Shown here: positions 1 to 8,730 of the stretch, in pieces | How positions within the stretch are numbered: the first letter of the stretch is position 1 | How the letters are laid out: every line of letters starts with the position of its first letter | Origin: Bacillota bacterium | GTDB lineage: Bacteria > Bacillota > Clostridia > Christensenellales > Aristaeellaceae | Length of the DNA: 64,000 nt | Assembly: GCA_023436585.1 (NCBI GenBank) | Contig: JAEZIN010000027.1 | Coordinates: 62,001-126,000 of the forward strand | Direction: 5' to 3' | Program-made: the position numbers and the translations under genes | Notes under the pieces: model-generated | The model's database searches: none | Seen by the model: only the letters and a program-made list of their open reading frames with translations | Told to the model about the DNA's origin: nothing

Positions 1-1104
1 CGGCATCTCTCCTTCAGTACCAAGTTGATTACGCGCAATATGCTGCGCAATACATCCAGGTTCCTCATCGGCATCGTGGGCGTGGTAGGCTGCTCCGCGC
101 TGCTTTTGACCGGCTTTGGAATGCGTGATTCAGTGCTGTATGTTTTAAGAAACCACTACACCCATACCATGCGGTATGATGTGCGGGTGGATTTGGAAGC
201 TTCTGTTCCGGAGGATTACCCCGAGGCTGTTATGCTCCGGACCGGCGCAAAAAATATGGAAACCGTCATGGACCGCAGCTGCGAATTGTATATAGACAGC
301 CAGTGGCAAACCAAGGCACTGCATGTATTGGAGGATCGCCATGAGATGGTGTACCTGGAAAAGGATGGCGATCGGGTATGGCTGCCGCGGGAAGGGATTG
401 CCCTGAGTGAACGCGTTGCGGAGGAGACAGGCCTTGCCATTGGCGACAGCGTGCGGCTGCGGGCGCTCAACGGACATGTTGCGTACGCACAGGTGAAGGA
501 TATCATCAGCATACAGTTGGGCCAGGGCGTATATATCAGCAAAAGCGTTTGGCGATGGCTTGATGTGATGCCGTTTTCCCCAACCGCCATCTATTTGAGC
601 GGCGGAAACATTCAAGCGTCTGTTGCAGAGGATATGGACGGCGTGGCCAAGGTGCGGACCATTGAGGAGGAACGCCTGGGCAACGAAGCGGTGGTACGCG
701 TGCTGGATGTGGTGGTGCTGGTGATGGTCTTGTTTTCAGGCGCGCTGCTGCTGGTGGTGCTCTTCACATTGGGCCAGTTGAACTTCTTTGAAAGGATGCG
801 GGAGCTGGCCACGCTGATGGTGCTGGGCTTTTACCCCAGGGAGACGAAGCGGCTGATCCTGCGGGAAAACATGATTATCGCCATTCTGGGGCTGCCCCTG
901 GGGCTGTATCTGGGTCCTTTCCTGCACAGTTGGGTGCTGACCAACGGCTTCCCCACCATGCTGGAATTCATACCCTACATTGCCAGGGAAAGCTGGATTT
1001 ATACGCCCATACTGACGCTGCTTTTCGCGCAGATCGTAAACCTTCTGATCGGCGTCAAATTCAAAAGCGTGGATATGGTGGAAGCCCTCAAGAGTGTGGA
1101 ATAA
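1..1104 (+). CDS. FtsX/MacB-type ABC exporter permease, C-terminal part (5' end outside window)
   Basis: The frame is open from base 1: residues RHLSFSTK precede the first possible internal start, a TTG at 25. The gene therefore begins upstream. One hydrophobic segment lies close to the start (FLIGIVGVVGCSALLLTG). It is followed by a soluble extracytoplasmic region of about 170 residues, then three C-terminal membrane segments with the FtsX-family signature LGFYPRETKRLILREN and the usual ending VEALKSVE. This is the second half of the large two-FtsX-domain permeases (about 800-1100 residues) that work with a separate ATPase to extrude lipids, peptides or drugs. The adaptor gene follows after 17 bases. 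The substrate cannot be told from the sequence. Confidence 0.85.
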   Translation, partial: RHLSFSTKLITRNMLRNTSRFLIGIVGVVGCSALLLTGFGMRDSVLYVLRNHYTHTMRYDVRVDLEASVPEDYPEAVMLRTGAKNMETVMDRSCELYIDSQWQTKALHVLEDRHEMVYLEKDGDRVWLPREGIALSERVAEETGLAIGDSVRLRALNGHVAYAQVKDIISIQLGQGVYISKSVWRWLDVMPFSPTAIYLSGGNIQASVAEDMDGVAKVRTIEEERLGNEAVVRVLDVVVLVMVLFSGALLLVVLFTLGQLNFFERMRELATLMVLGFYPRETKRLILRENMIIAILGLPLGLYLGPFLHSWVLTNGFPTMLEFIPYIARESWIYTPILTLLFAQIVNLLIGVKFKSVDMVEALKSVE

Positions 1105-1121
1105 CGGAAGGGGAACTTTTT

Positions 1122-2201
1122 ATGAAAAAGATATGCCTGGCCCTGGTTATGCTGATGGCTCTATGCATCGTTACCGCACAGGCGGAGCCTGCCGGCGGTT
1201 CAAAGGAGAAATGGGCGAAGGGTATTGTGCAAACAGTGGATACGGTGGATATTTTTGCGCCTGTGGGCGGCCAGCTTCAGCCCTTTGATTTGGATGCGGG
1301 CGATACGGTGGAGGCTGACATGCCCTTATTCACCATTAGGCCGCTTCAGGTGCTGGCACCTGCAAATGGCGTGGTCAGGCTGCTAAAGGCGCAAGCGGGC
1401 GATACAGCCTCCCAGGTGATGCTGCAGTACGGGGCTTTGTGCTTTATTGACAGGGTGGATGTTCATTTGGTGCGCGCGTCCCTGACAGGGGCGTACAACA
1501 AGCCGAAAAACCGCGCGCTCATCCTGGGGGAAACGCTTCGCGTATACAATGGGGACTCCGACGACCCGGTGGATGCATTGGGCACCGTGATATCTGTGGA
1601 CGGAAAGAATTATATGGTGGAGATCCCCGCGGGGGTATTCGACCTGGAGGACAAGGTGTTTTTATACAGGGGTGAAGGCGACACCTATAACGCAAAGGAC
1701 AAAATGGGCGAGGGTTTTATTGAACGCACAAAACCGGTGCCCGTGCCGGGCGAAGGCGTGGTAGCCAGAGTCCACGTGACGGACGGCCAGCAGGTCGCAA
1801 AAGGCGGCGTTCTCTTTACCCTGGATGAAGCATCCTCCATGCACAGGGAGCCGGCCGTTTTTGACGCGGTATCCCCCCGTATCGGCGTGGTGTCCGCCCT
1901 GTACGTGCAGGGCGGGCAGCAGGTAAGAAAGGGCCAGCTTTTGATGACTGTCATGCCCCTTGACACGCTGGAGTTTGTGGTGGATGTGGATGAAATGGAT
2001 ATCGCCTCTCTTCAGGTGGGGCAGGCCGTACAGGTGAAGGCGGACGCGCTGGGGGAAAAAAGGATCAGCGCGAATGTCAAAAGCATCAGCCCGCTGGGCA
2101 TGAAGGTGCTGGATACCACCAAGTACCAGGTGACATTGTCCATACAGGGCGTGCCGGATGGGCTTTTGCCAAACATGCATGTGACGGCGTACTGGGATTG
2201 A
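1122..2201 (+). CDS. HlyD/MacA-like periplasmic adaptor of the upstream ABC exporter
   Basis: This 359-residue protein starts at ATG 1122, with AAGGGGAA just upstream. A longer in-frame extension runs back into the permease gene and has no start signal. An N-terminal signal peptide ends near VTAQA. Two lipoyl-like halves typical of membrane-fusion adaptors are visible: residues around 40-95 (GDTVEADMPLFTI, GVVRLLKAQAGD) and around 205-280 (GVVARVHVTDGQQVAKG, GVVSALYVQGGQQVRKG). A beta-barrel segment resembling HlyD_D23 follows. Adaptors of this type bind the extracytoplasmic domain of MacB-like permeases, which fits the 17-base spacing to the permease gene. A Gram-positive cell can use them too, so the gene does not prove an outer membrane. 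Confidence 0.85.
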   Translation: MKKICLALVMLMALCIVTAQAEPAGGSKEKWAKGIVQTVDTVDIFAPVGGQLQPFDLDAGDTVEADMPLFTIRPLQVLAPANGVVRLLKAQAGDTASQVMLQYGALCFIDRVDVHLVRASLTGAYNKPKNRALILGETLRVYNGDSDDPVDALGTVISVDGKNYMVEIPAGVFDLEDKVFLYRGEGDTYNAKDKMGEGFIERTKPVPVPGEGVVARVHVTDGQQVAKGGVLFTLDEASSMHREPAVFDAVSPRIGVVSALYVQGGQQVRKGQLLMTVMPLDTLEFVVDVDEMDIASLQVGQAVQVKADALGEKRISANVKSISPLGMKVLDTTKYQVTLSIQGVPDGLLPNMHVTAYWD

Positions 2202-2230
2202 AGGCAGCCTTTACGAACTATAATTCCTGG

Positions 2231-2395
2231 GGGTTTGCGTAGCAAAACAACCGTTGGCAAACCTGTGTGTCCATGCTATCCTGCATAGGGTGATATGCAT
2301 GTGCGCCGCCAAACTGCTTGCCTAAACGCCATGCCGGCACCGGGGGGCTTCTTGCCGGTGCGGCGCAAAGTGTTTATCCTGCCGAATAATAAACA
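2231..2395 (+). other. Structured leader region upstream of the GH8 gene
   Basis: The 282-base gap between the adaptor and the GH8 gene is not empty. GGTTTGC at 2232-2238 pairs with GCAAACC at 2257-2263, and CACCGG at 2338-2343 pairs with CCGGTG at 2355-2360. A terminator-like hairpin follows at 2399. I see no coding sequence. The series of hairpins ending in a terminator next to a ribosome site resembles an attenuator or riboswitch leader, but it matches no class I can name. Confidence 0.4.
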
Positions 2396-2398
2396 AAG

Positions 2399-2445
2399 CC
2401 GGCAGCGCAGGATGCATCCGCATCGCTGCGCTCCGGATTTTTTAA
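2399..2445 (+). terminator. Intrinsic terminator or attenuator just before the GH8 gene
   Basis: CCGG-C-AGCGCAG-GATGC (2399-2415) pairs with GCATC-G-CTGCGCT-CCGG (2420-2436) around the loop ATCC, with one bulge on each side. ATTTTTTAATTT follows directly. The GH8 ribosome site begins only about 25 bases later. The hairpin could end transcription from the adaptor operon, or act in a leader to control GH8 expression. Confidence 0.7.
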
Positions 2446-2483
2446 TTTCCACCATGTATATGGGAAAGGGGAGGCTATAATTT

Positions 2484-3599
2484 ATGCAGGGTAAAAGTAT
2501 GGAAAATGCCCCAAATCTGCTGGAGGCCTGCGGCATACCTGCACAGGCGGTGAAACAAAGGCTGGGTGAGGTATTCCATGCCATATTTGAGGATGAAAAG
2601 GAGCGCTTTTATTTTCCGCTGGGTGCTGACGCGGGGTACCTGATGGATACGGGCAACCTGGATGCCCGTACGGAGGGCATCAGCTACGGCATGATGATGT
2701 GTGTCCAGCGGGATGAAAAAGAGCTGTTTGACCGCCTGTGGCGGTTTGCGAAAAAATACATGTGGCAGGAAAAGGGCAAGTACGCCGGGTATTTCGCCTG
2801 GTCTGTAAAGACGGATGGAACGAAGAACGCCCAGGGGCCCGCGCCGGATGGCGAGGAGTACTTTGCCATGGCGCTGTTTTTCGCTTCCCACCGCTGGGGT
2901 GACGGCCAGCCGCCGCTTGATTATGAAACGCAGGCACGGGATATTCTGCGCCACTGCGTGCATCAGCATGAAATGGTCGCGGGCGGCCAGCCCATGTGGG
3001 AGCCCGAAAACGCGCTGATCAAATTCGTTCCGGAGCTGCCTTTCTCCGATCCGTCGTACCATCTCCCCCATTTTTATGAACTGTTCTCCCGCTGGGCGGA
3101 TGAGAGTGACCGTCCCTTCTGGGCGCGTGCCGCGATAAAAAGCCGGGAATATCTTACAATAGCGTGCCATCCGGAAACAGGTCTTGCGCCGGAGTATGCG
3201 CATTACGACGGCACGCCTGAATCAAGCCGCGGCCACGGTGATTTTTTCAGCGACGCGTACCGCGTGGCCATGAACATCGGTCTGGATTCCTTGTGGTTTG
3301 GCAAACGGCCGGAATATAAAAGAATAACGGACCATTTGCAGTCTTTTCTTTTTGACAAAGAGCCGTATATGACCTACCGCATAGACGGTACACCGGTGGA
3401 ACCGCCCGCCCTGCACCCCACGGCTGTCATTGCCACCACAGCCGCCGCTTCGCTGGCCACGGATACGGTTTTATCGAAAGAATGGGTGCATAAGTTCTGG
3501 AACACGCCGCTTCGCACAGGGGAGCGCCGCTACTATGACAATTGCTTGTACTTTTTCTGCATGCTTATGCTGGCGGGGGAATACCATATTTATGAATAG
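2484..3599 (+). CDS. GH8 reducing-end xylose-releasing exo-oligoxylanase (Rex-like)
   Basis: This 371-residue enzyme has no signal peptide, so it should act in the cytoplasm on imported xylo-oligosaccharides, releasing xylose from the reducing end (EC 3.2.1.156). The GH8 signature DARTEGISYGMMM lies at residues 60-72, with E64 as likely proton donor. The motif FFSDAYRVAMNIGLD supplies D257 as likely base, and PDGEEYFAMAL carries the third conserved acid. Length and motifs match Rex enzymes rather than the secreted chitosanase/endoglucanase GH8 types. The start at 2484 is preceded by AAAGGGGAGG at a 9-base distance; a second Met at 2499 is less well placed. The gene stands just upstream of transporter 1, which probably delivers its substrate. 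Confidence 0.9.
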   Translation: MQGKSMENAPNLLEACGIPAQAVKQRLGEVFHAIFEDEKERFYFPLGADAGYLMDTGNLDARTEGISYGMMMCVQRDEKELFDRLWRFAKKYMWQEKGKYAGYFAWSVKTDGTKNAQGPAPDGEEYFAMALFFASHRWGDGQPPLDYETQARDILRHCVHQHEMVAGGQPMWEPENALIKFVPELPFSDPSYHLPHFYELFSRWADESDRPFWARAAIKSREYLTIACHPETGLAPEYAHYDGTPESSRGHGDFFSDAYRVAMNIGLDSLWFGKRPEYKRITDHLQSFLFDKEPYMTYRIDGTPVEPPALHPTAVIATTAAASLATDTVLSKEWVHKFWNTPLRTGERRYYDNCLYFFCMLMLAGEYHIYE

Positions 3600-3657
3600 C
3601 GGATTTTGTCAGCTATAGTTTCTCCGGTAGATAGTACGATTGTGACCATTACGCACG

Positions 3658-3685
3658 TTAATTGTATATGCTATGCTCTTATTAT
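3658..3685 (+). promoter_or_regulatory. Possible promoter of transporter 1
   Basis: TTAATT at 3658-3663 and TATTAT at 3680-3685 are 16 bases apart, about 49 bases upstream of the binding-protein start. The -35 box is weak. The call rests on position and on the lack of a better candidate in the 134-base gap. Confidence 0.35.
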
Positions 3686-3733
3686 GAAAGAGGGCTGTGC
3701 GAAAGCCCCAAATTGCAAGAGGAGGAGACCTAT

Positions 3734-5389
3734 ATGCGTAAGCTGGTTACCCTTCTGCTGGCGCTGGCATTGTTTGTGACAATGCTATCCATACCTGCGC
3801 TGGCCGAAAGCAAGGAAGAACCCATTACCGTGTCGGTATTTGTCGGCGAGGCCAGGGACCAACCCACATCCGACAACCCGATCTTCAAGAAAATTGAAGA
3901 GGAATTCGGCATCAAGTTTGAGTTCGAGTTCCTTGCCGGAGACCTTCGCGAGACCTTGGGCATCAAAATTGCCGGACAGGATTACGCTGACCTGATGGAC
4001 GGCGGCAACAGCGAAGACTTGATTGAAGCAGGCGCTTTAATCGACCTGATGCCCTACATCAGCAAGGAAAAGACTCCCAACCTCTATACCCACCTGGAGC
4101 CCTATTTCAAGCGTCTGCTCAACGACAAGGGCCAGTTGTTCGTTATTCCCAACTTCGGCCGTCAATACAACACCGAAGCCTATGGCCTGAACTATGTCAA
4201 CGGCCCCGCTTTCTTCGTCCAGAAGAAGGTTCTTGCCTGGGATAACTACCCCATGATCAAGACCATGGACCAGTACTTTGACCTGATCGAGCGCTACATG
4301 GCCGCCAACCCCACAGACGAGAAAGGCAACCCCAACACGGGCTTTGCCATCCTGTGCGACAGCTGGCGCGCCTTCTGCCTCTTCAACCCCGTACAGCACC
4401 TGATGGGCCGCCCCAATGACGGCGACGTCATCGTGGATATCAACAACAACTACAAGACCGAAGCGTATGTCATTCAGCCCTACGCCAAGGCCTACTACAA
4501 AAAGCTCAACGAAATGTACCACAAGGGCCTGATCTCCCAGGACACCTTCGTCATGAACTATGACCAGTACATCGCCAAAATTTCCAGCGGCACCGTCGTG
4601 GGCATGTTCGACCAGGCCTGGGACTTCCAGGATGCCACCAACGCCTTGAACACCGCCAAGATGTATGAGAGCACCTACCAGGGCCTGCCCATCGTCTATG
4701 ATCCCCAGTATGTTGACGGCAAGGAAATTGAGGAGCACTACCTCAATGGCGGCGTCATCAACGTGAACCGCGGCTTCGGCATCTCTGTCAACTGCAAATA
4801 TCCCGAACGCCTGGTCAGCATGATCGAGGCCATGCTCAGCGACGAATGGCAGAAGCTCTTCGCCTGGGGCGTCGAAGGCGAAGGATATTATGTGGAAAAC
4901 GGCCGCATGCTGCGCACCCGTGAACAGTACGATAACGCTCAAAACGCCGTGTGGCGCAATGCCAACACCGCGTATGCCCTGTGGCAGAGCCTGCCCAAGA
5001 AGCAGGGTATCATGGATGACGGCAACTACTGGGATCCCAACCGTCAGCCGGAAATCTACTTCAGCCTGATGAGCGACTACGACAAAGAGTTCCTGACCAA
5101 GTACAACATGCAGATCCCCCTTGATTTCTTCAACGATCCCATCACGCTGGCCCCCTACGGCGAAGCCTGGCAGATCGACGTCACGGTTGACACGGATGCC
5201 GATGATGCCAAAGCCGCCTTCCAGGATATTCAGCGCCGCGACCTGCCCCAGCTCATCATGGCGGATCCCGCCGAGTTTGATGCCAAGTGGGACGCGTTCG
5301 TAAAGAGTGTGGAAGAGATTCCGATTTCGGACTTTGTGGACTTCATGCAGGAGCAGATCCTCAAGCTGGTGGAAAAGAACGCCAACTGA
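3734..5389 (+). CDS. LplA-type extracellular sugar-binding protein, transporter 1
   Basis: The 551-residue product starts at ATG 3734 behind AAGAGGAGGAG. A classic signal peptide ends at PALA-ES and has no lipobox cysteine. The mature protein has the two-lobed family-1 binding-protein pattern of the LplA/YtcQ group: early FKKIEEEFGIKFEFEF, DYADLMDGG, then a pocket rich in aromatic residues. It is about 550 residues long, as this group usually is. It should capture an oligosaccharide and hand it to the LplB/YtcP pair downstream. The GH8 gene upstream and the GH67 locus nearby point to xylo-oligosaccharides or aldouronates; that is inference. The codons end strongly in C or G, more so than in the permeases, as expected for a highly expressed gene. 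Confidence 0.88.
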   Translation: MRKLVTLLLALALFVTMLSIPALAESKEEPITVSVFVGEARDQPTSDNPIFKKIEEEFGIKFEFEFLAGDLRETLGIKIAGQDYADLMDGGNSEDLIEAGALIDLMPYISKEKTPNLYTHLEPYFKRLLNDKGQLFVIPNFGRQYNTEAYGLNYVNGPAFFVQKKVLAWDNYPMIKTMDQYFDLIERYMAANPTDEKGNPNTGFAILCDSWRAFCLFNPVQHLMGRPNDGDVIVDINNNYKTEAYVIQPYAKAYYKKLNEMYHKGLISQDTFVMNYDQYIAKISSGTVVGMFDQAWDFQDATNALNTAKMYESTYQGLPIVYDPQYVDGKEIEEHYLNGGVINVNRGFGISVNCKYPERLVSMIEAMLSDEWQKLFAWGVEGEGYYVENGRMLRTREQYDNAQNAVWRNANTAYALWQSLPKKQGIMDDGNYWDPNRQPEIYFSLMSDYDKEFLTKYNMQIPLDFFNDPITLAPYGEAWQIDVTVDTDADDAKAAFQDIQRRDLPQLIMADPAEFDAKWDAFVKSVEEIPISDFVDFMQEQILKLVEKNAN

Positions 5390-5412
5390 TCAGACTGGCA
5401 TTTAGCCCCGGC

Positions 5413-5448
5413 GGCGGAAGGGAGGCTTCCCTCCCGCCGCTTATTTCT
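5413..5448 (+). terminator. Hairpin between binding protein and permease (partial terminator)
   Basis: GCGG...GGGAGG pairs with CCTCCC...CCGC around a short loop at 5413-5440, with a small internal loop, and TTATTTCTT follows. In this position such hairpins usually cut permease expression below that of the binding protein and protect the upstream message. Confidence 0.55.
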
Positions 5449-5476
5449 TCCATCATGACGCAAGGAAGGTGTTCTT

Positions 5477-6439
5477 ATGAGACGGGCCAAAGCCACCACC
5501 CTCTTGACGCCTGCGGCACATCTGGGAAAGGGCATCTCCAAGTGGCAGCTTTTATGGCAGCAGAAGCAGCTGATGCTGATGTCTGTGCCAATGCTTCTTT
5601 ATATCCTGCTGTTCAATTATTCCCCTATCTGGGGTTGGATCACAGCCTTCATGGATTATGAACCCGCGGCCCCCTTGTTTTCCAATCAATGGGTCGGGCT
5701 GGAAAATTTCCGCTGGCTGTTTAAAAAACCGGAGTTTATCCAAAGCATCCGCAATACCTTTGCCATGGCCACCATCAACCTGGTGTTTGGCTTTGTTTTC
5801 CCCATTGCATTAGCACTTTTTTTGAATGAAATCAGAAGCAGAAGCTTCAAACGTACGGTGCAGACCGTTACCTACCTGCCCCACTTTTTAAGCTGGGTTA
5901 TCGTCGTAGGCCTAGCCCAGAACATTTTTACCAGTGACGGCATCATCAATGAGATGCTCATAAAACTGGGCCTGGTCAAGCAGCCCGTGTTTTTCCTTGG
6001 GGAAGGGAAATACTTTTGGTGGCTGGTAGGCGCCATCAATATCTGGAAGGAATGCGGCTGGAACACCATTATTTATTTGGCTGCCATGTCCGCTATTGAC
6101 CCAGCCTTGTACGAGGCGGCAGAAATAGACGGAGCCGGCCGCTTCAAGCGCATGCTGCATATCACCCTTCCGGGCATCAAGTCTACATTCCTTGTGCTTT
6201 TGATTATGAACATCGGTTACCTGATGGAAGCCGGGTTTGAAATACAATACCTGATGGGCCAGAACCTGGTGATGGACTGGTCGCAAACCATCGATATCTT
6301 TGCGCTCAAGTACGGCATTACCAAAGGCCAGTACAGCCGTGCCATCGCGGCAGGCATCTTCAAGAGTACAGTTTCCATCGCGCTGGTGCTGTCCGCAAAC
6401 TTCCTGGTGAAGAAGTTTGACGAAAGCACATTACTGTAA
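5477..6439 (+). CDS. lplB: LplB-type sugar ABC permease, transporter 1
   Basis: The 320-residue inner-membrane protein starts at ATG 5477 behind AAGGAAGG. The signature YEAAEIDGAGRFKRMLHITL is the EAA loop that docks on the ATPase, and the N-terminal YILLFNYSPIWGWITAF with VGLENFRWLF is diagnostic of the LplB branch of CUT1 permeases. About six membrane segments are visible. It pairs with the YtcP-type permease that starts 39 bases after its stop to form the channel for the substrate of the 3734-5389 binding protein. No ATPase gene accompanies the pair. Confidence 0.9.
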   Translation: MRRAKATTLLTPAAHLGKGISKWQLLWQQKQLMLMSVPMLLYILLFNYSPIWGWITAFMDYEPAAPLFSNQWVGLENFRWLFKKPEFIQSIRNTFAMATINLVFGFVFPIALALFLNEIRSRSFKRTVQTVTYLPHFLSWVIVVGLAQNIFTSDGIINEMLIKLGLVKQPVFFLGEGKYFWWLVGAINIWKECGWNTIIYLAAMSAIDPALYEAAEIDGAGRFKRMLHITLPGIKSTFLVLLIMNIGYLMEAGFEIQYLMGQNLVMDWSQTIDIFALKYGITKGQYSRAIAAGIFKSTVSIALVLSANFLVKKFDESTLL

Positions 6440-6478
6440 GGCAAGAATGCCAAATATGACAGGAAGAGAGATGGAACG

Positions 6479-7390
6479 ATGAATACGTTTTCCGGGAAAA
6501 TCAGGCCCCTGCGCCGCCGCAGCCCGTTTCCGGTGATCAACACGGTGGGCATGTGCATTCTGATGTTCGTTACGCTCTATCCGGTGCTCAATACCCTGGC
6601 TATATCCTTCAACGACGGCACTGATGCCGTGCGCGGCGGCATCAAGCTGTGGCCGCGGGTGTTCAGCCTGAAGAGCTACGAAACCATCTTCATTGATGAA
6701 ACAATCTATTCCGCATTCTTTATCACTGTGTCCAGAACTGTTGTCCAGACCGTGCTCAACATTGTGCTGACCTCCATGCTGGCCTATGCGCTAAGCCGGA
6801 AGGAGTATGTGCTCAGGAAGCTGATTACTACCATGTTTGTTCTCACGATGTACGTCAACGCGGGTCTGATCCCCAATTACCTGCTGATCAATAATACCTT
6901 GGGGCTATCGAAGTCCTTTTGGGTGTACATCATCCCCACCATGGTCAGCTGCTTCAACATGATCGTGATAAGAACCTATATTCTTGGCCTGCCGGAAGCC
7001 CTGGTGGAGTCGGCGCGCATAGACGGTGCCGGGGACCTGTACCTTTTCTGGAGGATTATTTTCCCCTTGTGCCTGCCTGTGCTTGCCACAGTGGCCTTGT
7101 TTGTGGCGGTTGGCGCGTGGAACAGCTGGTTTGATACTCACCTGTACAATGCCAGCAAACAGAAGCTGCACACGCTGCAATACCTGCTGCGCATGAAGCT
7201 GGCCACCACCAACAACAGCGCCAATGCTGCCAAATCTACCGCTGACGCACTGGCTTCCACCACCCTGACGACGCCCATCACCATAAGAGCCGCCATTACT
7301 GTCGTATCGGCGGCCCCCATATTGGCGATCTATCCGTTTTTGCAGCGCTATTTCGTGGTGGGCCTGAGCATCGGCAGTGTCAAGGGTTGA
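6479..7390 (+). CDS. ytcP: YtcP-type sugar ABC permease, transporter 1
   Basis: A 303-residue MalG-like permease, starting at ATG 6479 after AGGAAGAGAG. TLYPVLNTLAISFND and LTMYVNAGLIPNYLL are typical of the YtcP branch, the EAA loop reads VESARIDGAGDLYLFWRI, and the C-terminus ends GLSIGSVKG like other members. It completes transporter 1 with the LplB-type partner. Its last 11 bases overlap the 3' end of the convergent response regulator gene, so the two transcripts must overlap as well. Confidence 0.9.
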   Translation: MNTFSGKIRPLRRRSPFPVINTVGMCILMFVTLYPVLNTLAISFNDGTDAVRGGIKLWPRVFSLKSYETIFIDETIYSAFFITVSRTVVQTVLNIVLTSMLAYALSRKEYVLRKLITTMFVLTMYVNAGLIPNYLLINNTLGLSKSFWVYIIPTMVSCFNMIVIRTYILGLPEALVESARIDGAGDLYLFWRIIFPLCLPVLATVALFVAVGAWNSWFDTHLYNASKQKLHTLQYLLRMKLATTNNSANAAKSTADALASTTLTTPITIRAAITVVSAAPILAIYPFLQRYFVVGLSIGSVKG

Positions 7391-8726
7391 TCAAGTGCCG
7401 GTATTCCTTGGGTGTCTTCCCATAGCATTGCTTGAAATGGATCAAGAACTGTTTGTATTGCACGTAACCGACCGCGTCGGCCACAAGGTGGACGGGTAAA
7501 TTAGTCTGAAGCAGCATTTCGGCGGCCTTTTGAATCCGAAGGCTGTTCAAAAAATCACGGAAACCCGAACCTGTTTCTTCGCGAAAGACTCTGCCAAGAT
7601 AGGTAGCGTTATAGCCCAGTGCTTTTGCCACGCCAAACAGTGTCAATTGCTCCGCGTGATGTGCGGCCAGGTAAGCTTTCACCTGGCCGCTTAACCGTTT
7701 TGGATCGGGCGTTAAAAGATGCATGGCCAGCCGGCCCAGGGATTTGATATCCTGACTGGACCCGCTAAGAAGGCTTCGCAGTTTGTCTGTTTCCTGCGCA
7801 AACTGCTGGGCGCACAGCGCGTGGAACAATTCGTATGCCTTGGTTTTGGCGGCGCTGCCTCTCAGTTCGCAAAAGGACAGCAAATCATCGCTCTTTTGCT
7901 CAAAGGCCTCATACTGCAAAAGAGAAACGGCATCCTTCAGCTCCTGCGCCCTATGCACCAGCTCCGCTTCGCAGTCGTCAAGCTGAGCGCAAATGGCAAG
8001 CCGAAGCTCCATCAGTTCCTTTGCTGTGCTTGTCTCCCGGCTTGCGGCCAGTTCTCTCCTGTGTGCGAGCAGTGCCCGGCGAAGGGAATCCAGCGGTGCG
8101 GCCATTAATGTATCCTTGGAATGAAGCACCAGCCATTCCTTGCCGTCCAAGATGTGTGTTGTCGCACGTATGCCTGTATCCTGGAAGCCCTCCAGGATGG
8201 CCGCCACAACATCATAGGGAAGCGGGACCCCCCAGGTAAAAAGCTGCCATACGCCCTCCAGCGGCGGCTGGTTCTTTGGAGTCTGGCCCGTGAGCAGGGC
8301 CGTAACGGCCTGCTGGTAGGCAGCCTGGGGAAGCCTGTGCTTCAGCTCCTTGTTGATCAAGGATTTGCGCACCTGTTCCAATACTTGGGACGCTTCGGCT
8401 GGATCGACGGGCTTGAGCAAATAGCCGGCTACATTCAGGCGCATGGCCCTTTTTGCGTACTCAAAATCACTGTACCCGCTGACCACGATAAAGGCGCCGT
8501 CATAGCCGCGGTCCCGGGCGGCCGCCATCAAGGCCAGGCCATCCATGTCCGGCATGCGGATATCTGTTACGATCAAATGAGGCCTGTGCGCTATCAGGGC
8601 CTCCAGTGCTTCCGTGCCGCTATTGCAGGAGGCGCAGACGGAGAAGCCTTCCTTTTGCCAATCGATAAGGATCGACAACCCTTCCAACGCAAGAGGCTCG
8701 TCATCCACAAGCATCACCCGCAGCAT
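7380..8726 (-). CDS. yesN: YesN-type response regulator (REC + AraC HTH), third gene of the triad
   Basis: The 448-residue protein has an N-terminal receiver domain (VDDEP at 7-11, phosphorylation site D55 in VTDIRMP). A variable linker of about 220 residues comes next, followed by a C-terminal AraC-type DNA-binding domain (ALGYNATYLGRVFREETG, then DAVGYVQYKQFLIHFKQCYG). The start at 8726 has AAAGGAGCG upstream, inside the end of the kinase gene, and only 4 bases separate kinase stop and regulator start. YesN proteins activate sugar-utilisation operons; the convergent transporter 1 and the GH67 operon are the obvious candidates, but no target site is proven here. Confidence 0.88.
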   Translation of the reverse strand: MLRVMLVDDEPLALEGLSILIDWQKEGFSVCASCNSGTEALEALIAHRPHLIVTDIRMPDMDGLALMAAARDRGYDGAFIVVSGYSDFEYAKRAMRLNVAGYLLKPVDPAEASQVLEQVRKSLINKELKHRLPQAAYQQAVTALLTGQTPKNQPPLEGVWQLFTWGVPLPYDVVAAILEGFQDTGIRATTHILDGKEWLVLHSKDTLMAAPLDSLRRALLAHRRELAASRETSTAKELMELRLAICAQLDDCEAELVHRAQELKDAVSLLQYEAFEQKSDDLLSFCELRGSAAKTKAYELFHALCAQQFAQETDKLRSLLSGSSQDIKSLGRLAMHLLTPDPKRLSGQVKAYLAAHHAEQLTLFGVAKALGYNATYLGRVFREETGSGFRDFLNSLRIQKAAEMLLQTNLPVHLVADAVGYVQYKQFLIHFKQCYGKTPKEYRHLINP

Positions 8727-8730
8727 GAGA

